Notes: generated from the letters alone by a model not told the origin. A DNA stretch of 64,000 bases from Amyelois transitella (GCF_032362555.1 NC_083508.1:7159001-7223000), one strand, 5' to 3'. Positions 12,201-25,531 are shown, counted from the first letter of the stretch. A program made the numbers and translations.

Positions 12201-13660
12201 AATGACAACTTCTGTAACTAAGCCAAATAACATGGGGGAAATTTTGAATTTAAATTACATATCTGACAAAATGGTTAGTGTGCTACGATAAGATTTGAAG
12301 AAATAAATCATCAAGAACAATGTATTGTAAATGTTATAATCACTAAATTAAGGATAATATTATGTATTTTGTAACGTGATTTGTTTCTCGGGTTTTCTGA
12401 GAGATTTAATTAAATTTTCATACTATTATTGTTTCTTTATGCTGTGCACAAATTATACGATCGACGGCTTCGATTCTGTAATCATTAGATCTAAAACGAA
12501 TTGTTATATTGTGCATAATAAGATGTCATATCAATAGTGTTGTTGACGAATGTCCGCACGTACACGACGGCAACAAGATTACTGTTATACATGGCGCGCG
12601 AAGTGCTGTCACAACGTCGCATTAGAAAACTTTATTGACTGTAGCGGCAAAATAAATAGAAGTAGGTAAGTATAAGCGATTAGTTCACTGTCTTAAAAAA
12701 AGAAATCCTAGCGTAGTGACGGCATCTCGTAGCGACTGCGTATGTCTGTCGCGCTTCCTGGCTGTCGCGTAGGAAGTTGTACTAATTGAGTATGGAGCAC
12801 GTTCTTATAAGTTCGCATAAAGCACGGTGTAGTGTTCGACACAGGCGACAGCGCGGGCGGCGCGACGGATTCGCGCTGCCAACTGTATATAGTGTTATCG
12901 GTGGTCCGCCACCGCATGTTGTGCGTATAATTTTTACCCTCGGGTTCATATTGTTATCGTAGCCAGAGTTAAAAAGTATCACTTGTTCGTCAATTGCACT
13001 CGACGCTGTTCAGTTAGTATAGTAGTGTACTCATGTTAGCAGGGTTAATATTTATGCCTGTATTATCCAAGTGTATTTAATGTTAAAGTCGTAGACGTGT
13101 TACGGTACTCGTACTTATTCTGGTCACTTTACAGACACGTCTGCGAGTTTAATATTTTGTTATAAATAAATTGTGGGAACATTGGTAGACGTAGCGCATA
13201 CAGTTTGTCGATAAGTTTAGATGAGCGAGGTTCGTCGTGTGTCTTGTGGTACGGTCTTTCTATTCAAGTAAAATATTTTTGTTAAATGCGACATCGGGGA
13301 CAGAACACACGGAGCCCAGCTCATCCTCGCTTTGTACATTGTGTAAAGCTAGGAGGACGCATCCCGCGCGGACGCGTGCGCAACGCTGGCAGACGTATGC
13401 GTTACGGTCCGAACAGTATTTGGGATGCTATTACAATATCGTGCTCAATTTCCGTATGTATGTTGTACGTGTGATGTTGAACTAAATGTTTTCGAATTAA
13501 ATTAAACTTACAATAGATTTGTTACATAATGAATGTCTTCCGTTCGGCACAGTTTATAGATTCATTGCACAAGTATTGTTGCACGTCGGTCCTGTGGGGG
13601 AGCCTCCGCCCAGGTGCACAGCGAGCCCTCATACGATTTGTGATAAACTAAATAAAATTA
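9269..13660 (+). other. Putative long Rbfox 3'UTR and downstream flank
   Basis: No coding exon can be supported here. Rbfox transcripts often have long 3'UTRs, so the region is provisionally read as 3'UTR. AATAAA-type signals occur repeatedly, for instance near 10434, 12648, 13163 and 13651. TGCATG is present near 10824 and 11910. A GC-rich stretch near 13330-13420 has open frames but no recognisable protein. The true transcript end needs RNA data. Confidence 0.45.
13651..13656 (+). terminator. Candidate distal poly(A) signal
   Basis: A canonical AATAAA, the last good one before the featureless intergenic region. Assignment to Rbfox is tentative. Confidence 0.35.
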
Positions 13661-15935
13661 ATGGATTTTCCTTTTTCGTGTGGCAATTTTAAAATGAATT
13701 GCAGAGCTGATTCTCTTTTTATTGTAAATATATGTTTTTTTTTTCAAATGAAAATATGAATGAAGTAAAATCATTTGAAGCCATTGGCATTGTGTACTCA
13801 TTTACGTTATTAATAAATTATAGTATGAATTTATTTTCGTTTTTGTTATACAACGTGATTTCAAATAATTGTAAATCCTATTTTATTTATGTAAAATCTA
13901 AATAATAATCTACGATACGTAGTGACCACTTCAATGACAAAGACAAATAATTATCATTTCACAGTAACTTGCTATTGTTTTTATTCTAAAATTAGCTTTC
14001 TCTATGCACATATATCGATGCGTTTAGAGCATAAACACGAAAGTAACAGAAATGCTAGTACTGTCAATAAACAGTGATTAGGAATAATGATAATTTTATT
14101 AATCCCGATAAGATTGCAAGGTACCGTGATAATAAACAGTACCTACCTAATCTTTAGTATGAAATAATTAAAACAATCGGTATGGTAAGATTGGTTAAGG
14201 TGATAAAACTACTTGCGCACCGATCGCGCAGTCTTGATGCGGTACTTGCGAGCGGCTGTGTGTTGCCCCGTACGTCGCCACATTGGATAATGCTTTGTTT
14301 ATAAACGTAGTAACTCAACATGGTGCTGTGTCCTCCCTTCAAGTGGTCGACGACGAAACGCGGTTTCGACCTCAATAGAACACCATCGGCCCCTGAAAAT
14401 GCACAACCGAGGCAAACTATAGTAAGTATGTCTAAAAACTATCTAACCGTTTCAAATGCTGTAGACCACTGCAGCGTAAAGATCATGAATATTGTTTAAA
14501 TTTTCCAGTCGAGGTTATATACTTTTGTACCTACCTATATATATAGATAACAGTTATTGTACTGAGTGCTCATTGAAATTTTTCTTGGTAATAGCAGAAG
14601 CAATGAATAAATCTTGAAGAATTGTTTTACGTACACTACTTGTATGTATACAGAGTATACTTCATTCTGAATATTTAACACGATAGCCACACTGAGTCAC
14701 TAAGCGAGGGAATAAAAACCAAATGATGAAGTTTAATAAAAGATTCCGATTTCATCATCTTTAAAAATATGAAGTAAGGTCAGAACTCGCAATAAAATAA
14801 GACTACTAACTTAGCTTTATTGTTGCGATTTCTATGTATGTAGGTATAGAACTTACTCAGCTGAGTGATAATTTAATTATAAAACATTACTGAATTTCAA
14901 TATCCTTGAGAAAAATGTTGCAAAAAAAGGCACTAAAATAAATATATCCAATAACTTTTGTCAAAAGCGAGATAATCGCAGATATACATACATAGGTACA
15001 GGTCAAACTGAGACCTTTTTGCTGGAAAAAATTGCACTTCACTGGTATTATACTGGCATATTGTGCTGGGTAACCGGCACTGTAGTCATTAAACCATTGA
15101 CAATTGAGTAAATTAATGATAAATAGGCATTTATCATTAATTAACTTATTAAAAATCACTGCAAAGATAAGCTCAACAGCCTTGTCGAGGACAAATCAAA
15201 ATATAAGTACGTTATGTCGTTACTTGTTCGTTATCGTAACTGATCTAATTTCTTAGATGTATAAGGCTCGGCTGGTTATAATTATTTGAAATTTGGAAAA
15301 GCATTCCTATAGATGACTCATAGCAATGTCTAAAAAATTTTGATTCCACAATCTATTTCATATAATAAATGCAGAAACATCGTGGACGTACAGAAAGTTC
15401 GAAGCATATTCAAATTAAAAAAAAAATAATTTTATATTCCATTGGTCGACGTCAAATAAATTACTTTAAACTAGAGTAAGTTTACTGCCGCTTCCAAAGC
15501 GTCAGCGCAGAAGAAGCGGTAACAAACTGCACTGCAGCATAGTGGCGGAGCGCGGAGGGTGCCCGCAAACATGAGAGAATATGTTTGACTGACGCTCGCT
15601 GTAGTTACCTACAACACCTTACGAAACTCATCACAAAATATTCCACCTTGGTAGTTTAGGACGGAAACCTCAAAGTATAATGCTATCAATATCACAGTGA
15701 AATCATTAAGCGTAGGTAATCACTTACGCGCAGCTGTCATTCGGGTCTAGGGAATCTGTTATCGCTATACGAGTTTGTTCCCGATGGCTGTCCAAATAAG
15801 TGGTCCATGATCAGAAGCCACATACTATATTCCTTTACCAGAATTAATAACTGACCTTCGCAACCTTTGCAGGCGAACCACAGGGCTTATTAACTACCTG
15901 ATCAACAAAAACATCAAAATTCTCGTCAAAGCAAG

Positions 15936-16091
15936 AAATATTATAATAAGAATAATAGTACGTTAAGAATTCGTAGAAATCTGTCTATTTGTCTACGTTA
16001 ATTTACGCGTAAATTAACGTGGACAAATAGACAGATTTATACGAATTCTTAACGTACTATTATTTAATCGCCCCCAGTTATTATAATATTT
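15936..16091. repeat. Large near-perfect foldback (palindrome)
   Basis: Two 57-nt arms, 15951-16007 and 16008-16064, are reverse complements with two mismatches and no loop (centre tttacg/cgtaaa). Outside them a further perfect 14-nt pair (15936-15949 with 16078-16091) extends the stem past a 13-nt bulge on the right. It is probably a palindromic MITE or foldback element; transcribed, it would form a long hairpin RNA. Confidence 0.9.
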
Positions 16092-16539
16092 GCATGCCTT
16101 ATTTAATGGCTGATCAGGAGGAAATATGTTTATGCTACACCTTTTGTAAACCCTTATAAAGGTTATTATCTATTATTTCGTAAAGAAAAAGATTTTCAAT
16201 TTCTATTGGTAGAAACTTATTAGAAATACCTATAAATTTTACCTTATCACTTTAATGAGTTATACCTATTTTATTACTAGATGCGCAACTTGCACTTCAT
16301 TTGCGTACTCTTTGAAAGTTTTTGTATGAGATAAGGTTTTAAGAGCTAAAAAATATTTGCTCCATCAGTTTAGTAAAGCAGAAATGTTTATTCAATTTAA
16401 ATTATATCCGGAATTTTACCTCTTTTCATATCAATATCTAGTAATATGTATTTTAAATGCCGAAATCTGTCTGTTACGCATTCACGGATTAATTTAAAAA
16501 AGTTATAGCTAAACACCCGAGGTCTAATATTGTGTTAAG

Positions 16540-16630
16540 ACCCAGGACAATCAGAAAGTTCTTTTCCCATCATGACATGACCGGGTATCGAACCCGTTAA
16601 TATAACTATTAGTATTAAACGGGTTCACTA
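16540..16630 (-). mobile_element. SINE-like fragment
   Basis: On the minus strand it shows a B-box-like 'gggttcgatacccggtcatg' followed by 'atgatgggaaaagaac'. This matches the order seen in the tRNA-derived SINEs at 30.2, 50.8 and 60.2 kb (B box, then catgatgagaaa.gaac). The head is missing or diverged. Confidence 0.45.
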
Positions 16631-17613
16631 TAACATTAGTATTTCTTTCTCCCAGAGCAATTGAGCTGGGTCGGGAAGTCCACAGAATACCAATAAAATT
16701 TAAATAAAAAATATTGTAAGCGACTTGAGACTGTTACTTATGCAAGCTTCTGCCAACTTATTGTTCCAATGCTGATCTCATAATAAGTTTAGCTCCCGGC
16801 AAGCCGCTTGGTAGGTTGGGTGAAAGATACCGTCCACTCTCCTCAGAACAATAAATGAAACAGGGCTACGGACTCTGCAAACAGCAGTTATAAAAGCTTT
16901 CAGAATTATTAGGACGCACCGTACATACTCTGTCTCCTGCCTCTGTCCAACACATGCTTCTTTAAAACACCTGGAAATCCTTCTACGACTGAACCTCTTC
17001 GTCGTTGAGTAAAACACCACTTTGTTTAATGTAGGTGTAGTATGACGGTACTCCCTCGTACAACAAAGCTTTTCTAGGAGTTTCTAGCTCCGAAAATTAT
17101 ATACCCATAAATATTTTTTGTGATTATAGTTCGGGAATAGGGAACGGGAACGGGATAGGCGCTAGGTGGCGTCTCCCTATCGCGATCACAGTCAAAACAC
17201 GGAATTTGTCCTGATATTTGAAGAAACAGTCCTGATATTTGTCCTTCCTAAAATTGATCCCCTCTCTGAGGGCCTCTATTGTTTGTTGCCTGGTTGTGTA
17301 GTCGTGCATAAAAATCATGGCCGGTTTGGTGATTGGGGGATGGCTCTTGCCAGCCGCGACGCGAGTGTACGTGGTAGTAGAGGCTGCGGGGGCGGTTCCT
17401 CGAAGGCCACCCATTGACGCCACACCGGCATAACTTATCGGTGTTGATAGTTGGGCCGTCCTAAGCTTTCCTATCTCTTCTTGTATGATTCCTCTGATGA
17501 AGTTAACAGTTACTTCAGAGAGAGAGAGTGATCGCCAGGTGTGTTTGACGCCTCAGACTGGAGAGAGTGAACCCGGTTAGAGTATTTATAAATAAACTTT
17601 TTATCGATTTCAG

Positions 17614-20600
17614 ATTTTAAAAGACGACTTCGTAGACCTTGCTCTAAATGGAGAATCCAGTAGTAGAAATGGTTATATGGAAAATGGGAGAATATCGACT
17701 CCTAACAAAAATAACAGTCTGGGCGTTGACGCTCGAACATCGGGCAAAAAGATAAGTTACATGAGTGTGGAGAGTGCCAAATCCAGCAGAGATTCTGACA
17801 GTGAGGCATACGACAGCAGGAGTAGTACCGGCCGCAAAACGTTGGGTCAGATCATATACGAAGATCCTAATAAGACTGAAACTCGACGTAAGCGCATCGC
17901 TTTACCTCCGCCTGTGCATATAGATGTCAATGATTTACAATATGACAAATTTGAGAAGAGTGAAGGGTGAGTCAGAACGAAACAGTACTTATCTAATAAT
18001 TTCTTTTTAACACTCAATTAAAAATCTGTTCACGCAAGATACAACTCTTCTTCATTTTTAGGTCTATTCAACAAATACGAATAGCATTAATGGACAATGA
18101 TTTCCTTAAGAATTTAATGGACGATGATCGACTGCATATGGTAACTGAAGCAATGAGTTCCCAGGAATTTCCAGCCGGCAGCTTAATAATTCGGGAAGGA
18201 GAGAGCGGTAGCCATCTTTACGTGTCTGCAGATGGCCAGTTTGAAGTACTGAAAGGAGGTCAGGTGGTCAAGACCTTTGGAGCAGGAGTCGCGTTCGGCG
18301 AGTTGGCAATTTTGTACAGAGCAAAACGCTTTGCCACTATCAGGTGTAAGTTAAGAGTTATAATCACGTCACATTTCCATTTCATTCATTTCTAAGGAAT
18401 ATACCTACTACCATTACCTTATATAATTGCTTAGGTACAAACGTTGTTTCGTAAACTTTATCAGCAATCAGAATTAAATCTAATCAATAATTAAGGTAAT
18501 AATGGGTAATGATTCCATTCTTTGACTAAATATTAAAATGATACGTTTAAGATTGATATGAAATTATTCTTGTACAAAATGTTTTAATTTAACGCATATG
18601 ATTATCCAATCAGTAGAAACACTGGCATCTGTCATTTTGTTCAAAGTTGAATTACGCAGGCATCTTTTGGATCTACAGAACATACCTATTCGGAACTGAT
18701 GGCGGTTTCTGCTTCCCCTGTATTCTTTTATTCCATTCCCAAATATATTTTAAAGAATGTTTCAAGAATAAGGTTTATAAACATTACACGAGCGATGCCG
18801 GGGCATGTATTGAATTTTCAAATATTTTGGGATACTCTTTTGGTTATTAAGCGGCTACATTTACCACACATATACAATTGAAACTTTAAGTCACGACACG
18901 AGTCTTTGTTTATTTATGTTTATTTTTTTGTTATGTGCGCAGATTGACCTGCACTAGCACCTAGGTCATAACTGAAAATCAGCGTATTGCTCTACAGCAA
19001 TAAATTCGTTGAGTTGTGACCTTTTTGTATTGCTGCAACTCACACCCTATTAATTTGTATTTCATATGAAATTCTAAATCGTGTGTAGCAAATCAAATAA
19101 ATGAATTATCTATCTATCTATCAATAAAGTCGTAAGAAAACAGGATCGGCTATTCTTGCTGACCTAATCGTTTTAAAAGCAGACTAGAATGAACATGCCA
19201 ATGTATATAGCACTTTTCCATATTTTTCTAGGTATTACGCACGCCACAGTATGGACTCTGGAGAGGCGAATCTTTCAAAAAATTATGGTGCGAAGTGGTC
19301 GGCAAGAGCAGGATGACAACATCCGGTTCCTGGCATCAGTTCCGCTGCTGGATGGTATCCATCAGTCAGAACTGGCTAAGATATCAGAATGTCTCAAAAG
19401 GGTTAGTTGTAAACACATCAATGAACAAATACTGAGACGCTACGTAGGTATTATCAAATTAATTACCAAGCTGTCTTTTCCACTCCCGGACTGGATTACA
19501 GGCGTCTGCCTGATTCATCATCAGAACGGACGCAAGACAAACGTCAGGAGGATTAAATTAATGAACAAATAAAATGTACTTAACTTTTCATATAAAAATT
19601 GTTATTTAATTTTATTGATTTTTAGCCGAGTAGGTAATCCTATCCTCAATCCACAGGAGTTCTTCTCAGCGGGAACACCCGTGGTGCGTCAAGGCGACCG
19701 AGGCGATAAGTTCTACATAATCCGGGGCGGCACCGTATTGGTGACGAAGCGGGAGGGCGACGACGGGGAGCGCCGCATCGGCACCCTGCACCGCGGGGAC
19801 TACTTCGGAGAGCAGGCCTTGCTGCACGAGGACCGACGACTGGCGACCGTCACAGCGCAGCCGCCGGGGGTCGAGTGTCTGACACTAGATCGAACGTACT
19901 TATTTCTTCTTTTTTTCCTATTCAGGGAGTCCTGTTACCGTTGTTAGGTACTGTCTGCCATAATGAGTGTGCGTAAATTTGGCATAACTTCCAGCATCAA
20001 CATTTTTATATTCTTAGTTATATAAAGCTATTGTGGATGCTCATAGAACTAAAGACTTATTTATACCTGGTGGTTTTTTTAATAAGATCTGAAACAAAAA
20101 AATATTAAGAAAATGAGGATGTAAGTTTTGGTAGCGTAATCATGTCTGATCTCATCATGAAGTGAACTGATAATCGTCGTGGATTTATGAAGAAATACCT
20201 GTACAATTTACAAAGCAGAATATCGTGACTCATTATCACGACAAAAAAGATATTACTAGGTATCTACTAAGTCATGTTTGTGACATATTGGTATACAAAC
20301 TTCTAACAGGGTATTCTCGACATTTGTGCGAAAACTTCTTTTGATAAATATATTTAATAAATATAATAGGCTCATTCTAATGCAGTACAACTAGAAGTTT
20401 GTACTCGTTCTAGGCAATAGTTTAAACGGACGTACTTACTGCCGAACCCTGATAATTCACGTAGGCTTAGTAGACGATATTTTGACACAATGAGTAATCG
20501 GCGGTATCTTGAAAGACGTTCCTGTCTATTTATTTATACAGAAGTATGATGAGCATGTCTTTACACTTGCTTATTTTAAATTTCGGTGGTATTCACTTTT

Positions 20601-23600
20601 GTTCTTTTCTTTTTCTTAGACAATTTACTGATTTACTCGGCGATCTGGATGTACTGAAGAAAAAGTACCCAGTGCCGCGACCGTCGCAACAGCGAAAAAA
20701 ATCTGAAATAAAAAGCGGTGAGTTAATATCACTTTTTATAAAACAATATGTATGTAAAATGTAATGAGTTTATTATTTGATATTTACAAATGTATTTTAT
20801 AATATTTTATCTGTTTTTGTTTATGTATGTCTAATAATAGTTGTGTGTGGATTATACGCCTGTCTCCTTTTCCATTATGTGCCCTATCTCTGGTCTACTG
20901 GAAGAGATTCCTTTTGAAATAAGCAGAACCTTTGTTATTTTGTTTCTTGTGTTTATCATTCTCGATGTTTTCTGTGTACCTACATAAATTAGTAAATAAA
21001 AAACTACTGGACCGATATGACGAAATTTGGCACAAAGATAAAATAGACCTTCAGGAGTAACTTTGCAAGCAAATTAGCTACTATAATATAGCCTTACAAC
21101 CTGTTTGCAGAATTTGAATACGTGCAGCTGAAAGATTTGGAGATCCTGGGCACGCTGGGTGTGGGTGGGTTCGGGAGAGTAGAGTTGGTGCGGTATAAGC
21201 CGAACAACAATATTACCTTCGCACTGAAATGCCTCAAGAAAGTGGACATGGTGCAACTGCAACAGCAGGAGAACGCTTACAATGAAAAACATATCATGAT
21301 GGACTGCAACAATCCCTTCATTTGCAAGTAAATTGATTGATTGATACTTATAAACAGACTTCAACTATTCCAAAAGACCTAAGTTTGTCGCCCAGCGAAG
21401 AAAAACATTTGAGCCCGTTCTTTTGTTAAGGACAATCTATTAGTTTTAAATCTTCTTAAGAGATTTTTACAACTACTAAGAAAAGATACGATAGGTACAT
21501 GTTATGATATTAGGTATATCGTACTCGTATGGTAAGCAGCTTTGAACATGCATCGGATGACTGCACTTTACATGCATGAGCCACATTCTTAATCATTATA
21601 CAATGAAAAGATAAGACGTTATGTGTTTTAGTCTGTACTGTATGCAGTGGTAATAAAAAATGTAACTGTAATATATTTATCTACAATGTTTAGATAAAAT
21701 CCATTAAATAGTAAAAGATTCCGTGACCTACCACTGATGAATCTAAGCTACCTCACTGCCATAGCAGTGCATGACAATGTCGTTTTTTAAGGTTGTGGGT
21801 TGGTTAGTTCAATCAAGATCTGACTGCAAATTACATTTCGCAGACTGTACCGCACATTCAAAGACAACAAATACGTATATTTCCTTATGGAGCCAGTGCT
21901 GGGCGGTGACGTGTGGACTATCCTGCAGAAGAGGAGGTTCTTCGCTGAGAACGTCGCGCGTTTCATGATGGCCTGCGTGGTGGAGGCCTTTCAGTACCTG
22001 CACTCCAAGGACATCATCTACAGAGACCTCAAGCCTGAGAACCTGATGATGGACCGAGAGGGATATATCAAATTGGTAATCTACTAATCGTTTAACTTAG
22101 ATTAGCCTGTTGGCAAAGATAAGCAATTAAAAGAGTTATCAAAAAATAATCCAATAATCTGAGTTTGTATATTTATTTGTTTATCTCTTCTTGCACTAAC
22201 CAAGTTCTTTGCAAACTTTCAGGTCGATTTCGGTTTCGCGAAACGAGTAACTCCGAACAGTAAGACCTGGACGTTTGCTGGGACGCCCGAGTATGTCGCT
22301 CCAGAAATTGTACTTAACAAGGTAATTAAATTGAAATGTTTGAAAACTGTGATAGTGAACTTAACAGTTAAACAATAACTTTTCAAGTAGGTATTTCTTC
22401 CGATTCTTCATTTTATTAGTCACTTGCAAAGTAAGAAAAATATTATCAACATCCGATTTGTTCATTTGGTTTGGTTAATGATGTTATTGTTTAAATGTGA
22501 GTAAATGATCCCAGTTGCCTACCGCTTGCTGTTCCATATCAGATCACATTTCGGTCCTATATTTTGGAATTAGGTACATTGTTTTTATTTTGTTTCTTTT
22601 TTATTATTATTTAATGTGAATCATTGTAAGTATACTTATCGCATTAGTGTAATACTGTTAGGATAAGTATAAAGTTTGTGAATAAAAAAAAAAAAATAAA
22701 AAAAAAAAAAATTACAGCTTTAAGTTGAATAAGTGCTTTCAATTTTGAAAAAGTAATAAAAAGAAAAATATTTTCAGGGTCATGATCGCGCTGTGGACTG
22801 CTGGGCCCTCGGCGTTTTTGTACATGAGTTACTCGTCGGTCGACCTCCGTTCCGAGCCCCAGGGGGTGACCACATGAAAACGTACACTCTCATCCTGAGG
22901 GGAATAGACGCAGTGTCATTCCATCCCAGGGTGTCGAACCTGGCGAAAGGGTTCATTCGTAAACTATGCCGTCCCGTGCCCGCCGAGCGACTCGGCTATC
23001 TCAAGAATGGTATAGCAGATATTAAAAACCATAAGTAAGTTTCGAAAGCCTTTGTAATTTTTGTTATATAAGATAACTAGCTGTGCCCGCGACCGCGACT
23101 TCGTCCGCGTGGAATAGTTATTTTGGGCATCATATTTATTTTTTCAAACATCCTCTTAGAAAGAACGCTGGTTTGCCGTATTAAATGTTTCGCTGCAAAT
23201 TGCTTATAACGACTATATCTCAAAACCTATTCGTCTAATTTCTATACTGTAAATGGCAATTTTAGTCTACATGAAAAGCCGAAAGTAATAAACATATTTA
23301 TTTGGATAAGGATTAATACTGAATTAAAGAAAATTGGTTTCAAAATAACTTATGTTTATAATGAAAAAATAATCTTAAAAAATGAACATAAAAGTGGTTA
23401 TTGTAAGTAAACCTTAAGAGATAGATATATGCTCTCGCGGACTTTTTTGTGGCAAAAAATTAGTACTTCACATCTTTAGTACATTGTTTTACTATATCTT
23501 TGTTGGTTTGCGCAGCGTTCGCGTGGAAAGCTCGCAGATGGCCGACTCATTCAACTTTCACCTGCATTGTTGACGTTTCCCGTAGGAAATCCGGGATAAA

Positions 23601-25303
23601 ATGTAGCCTATAGCCTTCCTCGATAAATAGACTATCTAACAGTGAAAGAATTATTCAAATCGGTTCAGTAGTTTCTGAGATTAGCGCGTTTAAACAAACA
23701 AACAAACAAACAAAACAAACTCTTCAGCTTTATAATATTAGTATAGATACTGTGTTTAAAAAATAAAGTAATAATAGTTTTCGTACGAGTATACGTACAA
23801 TATCATGATCTGCATTGCACCTTGCACCTGCTTTGAGTTAATTTCCTTAATTTCGACCTCCTCATACGAAAATAATTCATTAGATAAATATCATTACCAT
23901 ATTGTTCTACGGACTCAACCTAAAACTTTCAAACCAAATTTCGAATACATATCTTAAAAAAAGGAAATGTTAGGAGTAACCTACCCGTAATCGTCGAATA
24001 TGCATGCGAAGAGTAATGAGTGTGGAGGAAGCGAGAGAGGTCTGTAAGGATCCCAGCAAGTGGAAATCCATAGTCTCTGCCTACCCCAATGGGAAACAGG
24101 CGTGATGGTATATACATACACATACGTGTATGTATGTACTTAACCTAACCAAAATTTGTTTTAAATTTTTTTTATAACAATTTTTATATTTAACAACAGT
24201 ATTTGTTAACTTGCATTTAATGATAAATTAGAAAATTTGCATTGTGTTATCTTTAATGATAATATATGGCCTCACAATTAGTTCGAATAATAATCGAGCA
24301 ATCAGTTCCTTAGTTTACTTTGTGATACCGGTTTTATCTCTAATCACGGTTCGTGGTGACGCCGGACGTATTCTTTACGCAGATTGATAAACAAACGTAA
24401 CCTATTTCGTGATAACGAAATAGCGTTTTCAGAAAGTAGGTTACGTTGTAAGTATTTAATAAATTATGAAATTATTAGTTCACTTCTCTGGGAGGAGGCC
24501 AGGGTCCGCCTTCTGGCCATAATCCTCTAATCCAGGGTTTGGATAAAGTGAGTAGGTAAGTCAGGTTTTTATACGACGCGATTCCCTTCTGACCACCGTA
24601 AGAACCTTTGCAGTACAAACATACTCGTACAACTTTGCAGGGGAACCTACCCTTACCTAGGATCATGATAAAACTTTTATGAATGGCATTAGAACAGACC
24701 ATGATCTTAACTACCTATTAGGGACAGAGGACGATGATCTCATTAAGCTGGCTAGAAAATCACCCGGACCAAGGCGGGGCCAATAAACTAACCGAAATTT
24801 AACCGATAAAAAAGTAGATAAGTACTCAAGTACCAAATTTTTCAAGATAAATAATACCATATTCACAAAAGGTACATTACGAGTTATGTCGAAAGTCAAT
24901 CAAAGAAAGAGAATCTTGTAATTTATCAGAAACGTCAAAATTAACACTTCAATTATTTATGTGCCTTAGCCAAATAGATTTATGAATACAAGATACAAGT
25001 ATAACATTAAATTATACTTAATGCACCAAAATTGATTTTACTGTAATTGAAGAAAGATATTTTTATGTCATAGTTGTTTAACTTGTCTAAATAATTTTTA
25101 TCGTTATCAATATGAATTAAACATAAGTTTTCAATTTTAGATGGTTTGGAGGATTCGACTGGAATGGCTTGCGGGACAGGCGACTGAAGGCGCCATTGAT
25201 ACAACCTGTGGCCAACAACTGGGACCTTTCCAACTTCGAGACTTACCCTAACAAAGACAAACTCCCCCCGGACGAGACTTCCGGGTGGGACATCGACTTC
25301 TAA
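17614..25303 (+). CDS. cGMP-dependent protein kinase (PKG family, foraging/Pkg21D type)
   Basis: PKG is a cytosolic Ser/Thr kinase activated by cyclic nucleotides. Exons: 17614-17966, 18062-18345, 19232-19401, 19657-19895, 20620-20717, 21111-21327, 21844-22075, 22223-22321, 22778-23034, 25141-25303 (TAA). All phases agree. The order is N-terminal region, cNMP site A (FGELAILY), site B (FGEQALLH), then an AGC kinase with [39 protein letters not shown] and the typical end SGWDIDF. From the ATG at 17677 it is 682 residues, close to PKG I (about 671), but the frame is open back to an acceptor at 17613, so an upstream first exon is possible. Both selectivity threonines and the ISAEP pseudosubstrate core are absent. 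Which insect PKG paralogue this is cannot be settled here. Confidence 0.93.
18062..19895 (+). other. PKG tandem cyclic-nucleotide-binding sites A and B
   Basis: Site A ends in [16 protein letters not shown] and site B in [16 protein letters not shown]. Each keeps the Gly-Glu pair that holds the ribose and the Arg that holds the phosphate. The residue right after that Arg is Thr in mammalian PKG I (RTATV, RTANV) and gives cGMP preference; here it is Phe in site A and Leu in site B. The donor at 18346 (gtaagt) was chosen over the one two bases upstream because only it keeps the frame into [12 protein letters not shown]. Confidence 0.85.
22640..22711 (+). repeat. Retroposed sequence with A-rich tail in PKG intron
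   Basis: An AATAAA-like motif followed by about 30 nearly uninterrupted A residues ends an AT-rich segment, as a retroposed 3' end would. No coding content is seen. Confidence 0.35.
23077..23749 (+). mobile_element. Degenerate non-LTR retroposon fragment
   Basis: It begins 'ctagctgtgcccgcgaccg' with 'cgacttcgtccgcgtgg', continues through 'gggataaaatgtagcctat' and 'aaatcggttcagtagtttc', and ends in (aaac)n plus 'tataatattagtatagat'. This layout is a widespread lepidopteran interspersed repeat. It lies in the last PKG intron and has no intact reading frame. Confidence 0.75.
24015..24125 (-). repeat. Interspersed repeat, family C
   Basis: Read on the minus strand it gives 'catacatacata...atcacg' style ends and 'ggggtaggcagagactat', matching the segment at 25585-25700 in opposite orientation. 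It is a non-coding repeat in the last PKG intron. Confidence 0.5.
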
Positions 25304-25531
25304 AGTGAAACGCAGTGAACCGTAACCGGGTTTTTCCACTGGTGCTATAAATAGTACATCAACTCAGTGAAACCACTTCCCATTAGTTCGACAACTTAGT
25401 GCCGAACAAAGTTTATAATGATGTTTTTGTATTTGTGTTTTTAAACAACAATTTTTAAACAATTTTTTTTATATTCTTATATTTACCAGCTTTATTAATT
25501 GCCTTATTGAATTAGTAAAATTTAACATTGA

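Larger units (their letters stand above)
13661..17484. other. Intergenic region between Rbfox and PKG
   Basis: No gene can be supported. It holds a large foldback at 15936-16091, a SINE-like fragment near 16540-16630 and a GC-richer patch at 15480-15610 that could be promoter-proximal sequence for PKG. A minus-strand open frame at 17124-17423 (99 codons) has no recognised family and may be a repeat fragment. Confidence 0.5.

Noticed and set aside
17124..17423. Minus-strand 99-codon open frame upstream of PKG
   Set aside because: No recognisable domain, and the local sequence looks repeat-like. It could be a retroelement scrap, but support is too weak for a gene call.
18344..18351. PKG donor at 18344 (gtgtaa)
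   Set aside because: It breaks the frame into the next exon; the gtaagt donor two bases on keeps it and gives the expected residue spacing.
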